From NCBI GenBank assembly GCA_017654935.2, contig CM065691.1, positions 33,575,925 through 33,639,924 on the forward strand: DNA of 64,000 bases, given 5' to 3'. The notes beneath the pieces are model-generated. The model made no database searches, was not told the DNA's origin, and saw only the letters and a list, made by a program, of their open reading frames with translations. The DNA is from Phymorhynchus buccinoides (taxonomy: Eukaryota > Mollusca > Gastropoda > Neogastropoda > Raphitomidae). The translations under genes and the position numbers were made by a program. Numbering within the stretch: position 1 is the stretch's first letter; every line of letters begins with the position of its first letter. Shown here piece after piece: positions 63,155-64,000 of this stretch.

Positions 63155-63780
63155 TCTGCCTCCCTCTGCTATCTGGCAGTCATTGTCGGAAACGACAGAC
63201 AGGCAACAACACCCCCAATCTCTATTGACAACTTTCCTAACCTTTCACCTGTATGCTTGAAACTTCCGGAAGTGGGAAGCATATTCTTGATTTTAGTAAC
63301 ACTAATGGCAGCCACCATACGGCGTCCCAGGAAATCCGTGAATACTAAAGGGATTTGAGGACAGCTGGCGATGGGGAGGGGCCCCCAAGGCCCACCAATC
63401 CCTTTGGCTGCCCAGGCCGGGCTGCACGTGGGTCAGTGCTAAAATGCCCCTTAGTTCCAGAGCCATAGCCTTCCACAAAAGACGAAGCTGTGTCATGATT
63501 TTCCTTCACTGCAGAACATTATTCATTCTACATGATTCATGTTGATGTGTCTGTATGTCGTCCTCTCCACCATTGTTGACCGTGTACTGTGTGGGCGAAG
63601 GGTCATGAAGGCGAACTTGGCACATTCTTTTTGTTGTTGAGAATGATGCTTTGTTTGCCTCCCTTTGGCTCTGATCCACGCATTGATGTATGATGAGTAT
63701 CATAATCAACTTTGGTGGAGGTGAGTGAATTAGAAAGAGAGTTCCCCCCTTTGCTCAATTTCGTATTCATTACACAGCTC
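63155..63780. repeat. Dispersed repeats related to 51415-51680 and 59665-59900
   Basis: 63160-63190 and 63360-63540 match parts of 51415-51680; 63560-63760 matches the repeat near the SLC6 penultimate exon. No exon recognised. Confidence 0.6.
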
Positions 63781-63913
63781 TCACTTTTCTAATGACCCCT
63801 ACTACGCGTTAATGTCAACCAATGATAAAAGCCTTTTTTTTAATAGTAAAAAGGCCCATAAAAATATTTAGTTTAAAAGCATAGTGTGTGTGTATGTGTG
63901 AGAGAGAGATATT

Positions 63914-63930
63914 TATAGATATATAAATAG

Positions 63931-64000
<70 letters not shown>
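63914..64000. repeat. (GATA)n then (GA)n microsatellite at window edge
   Basis: Six to seven GATA units are followed by (GA)n running off the end of the window. Confidence 0.95.

Noticed and set aside
62700..63358. ORFs starting MGFLPAHALF or MAWASYPLMG
   Set aside because: They are translations of the palindromic MITE copies and their spacer; the same strings appear at each copy.

Overview
This is a repeat-dense eukaryotic window, most likely from a marine mollusc and probably a gastropod. That is inferred from spliced genes with GT-AG introns, a tRNA-headed SINE, L2/CR1-type LINE tails, Penelope-like and Gypsy remnants, many fold-back MITEs and long simple repeats. No species can be named from the sequence alone. 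Host coding sequence is sparse; most of the window is transposon remnants, minisatellites and microsatellites.

Three host genes can be reconstructed, all on the minus strand. (1) A three-exon gene (12806-12994, 8650-8774, 7909-8071) encodes a 158-residue protein ending in a Cys/His-rich zinc-ribbon-like domain. (2) A single-exon F-box gene (39720-41183, 487 aa) is of the FBXO39/FBXO33 kind; its 5' UTR is spliced at 41227. (3) The last three coding exons of an SLC6 sodium:neurotransmitter symporter lie at 60387-60487, 59462-59617 and 52194-52382; the rest of that gene lies beyond the right edge.

The most striking structure is in the last intron of the SLC6 gene. About 6 kb (roughly 53.4-59.46 kb, some 90-95 units of about 64 bp) is a minisatellite whose unit is the 3' end of the penultimate coding exon plus its splice donor. 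The intron therefore carries dozens of consensus GTAAGT donors, each preceded by an exon-like segment in the coding frame. A second 64-bp repeat (5 copies) sits in the 3' UTR. The next intron (60488 onward) holds telomere-motif and 38-bp minisatellites and several MITEs.

Mobile-element layout: hAT-like MITE (4306-4776), pogo-like element (6451-7518), tRNA-headed SINE (about 8972-9345), three fold-back elements with telomere-like loops (11520-12565), a broken Gypsy LTR retrotransposon (16456-22681) with a TTAA-flanked element inside it, a Penelope-like reverse transcriptase remnant (22780-23679), a truncated L2/CR1-like LINE (35600-36420), a retroposon family with clear target duplications (six copies), five copies of a palindromic TA-flanked MITE, and three TTAA-flanked piggyBac-like elements.

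From about 26.0 to 32.0 kb lies a degenerate tandem array of 220-290 bp units. Several units carry a short ORF that reads as a secretory signal peptide, in four cases intact. It looks like a decayed cluster of duplicated leader exons of a secreted-peptide family and is the second place worth close study.
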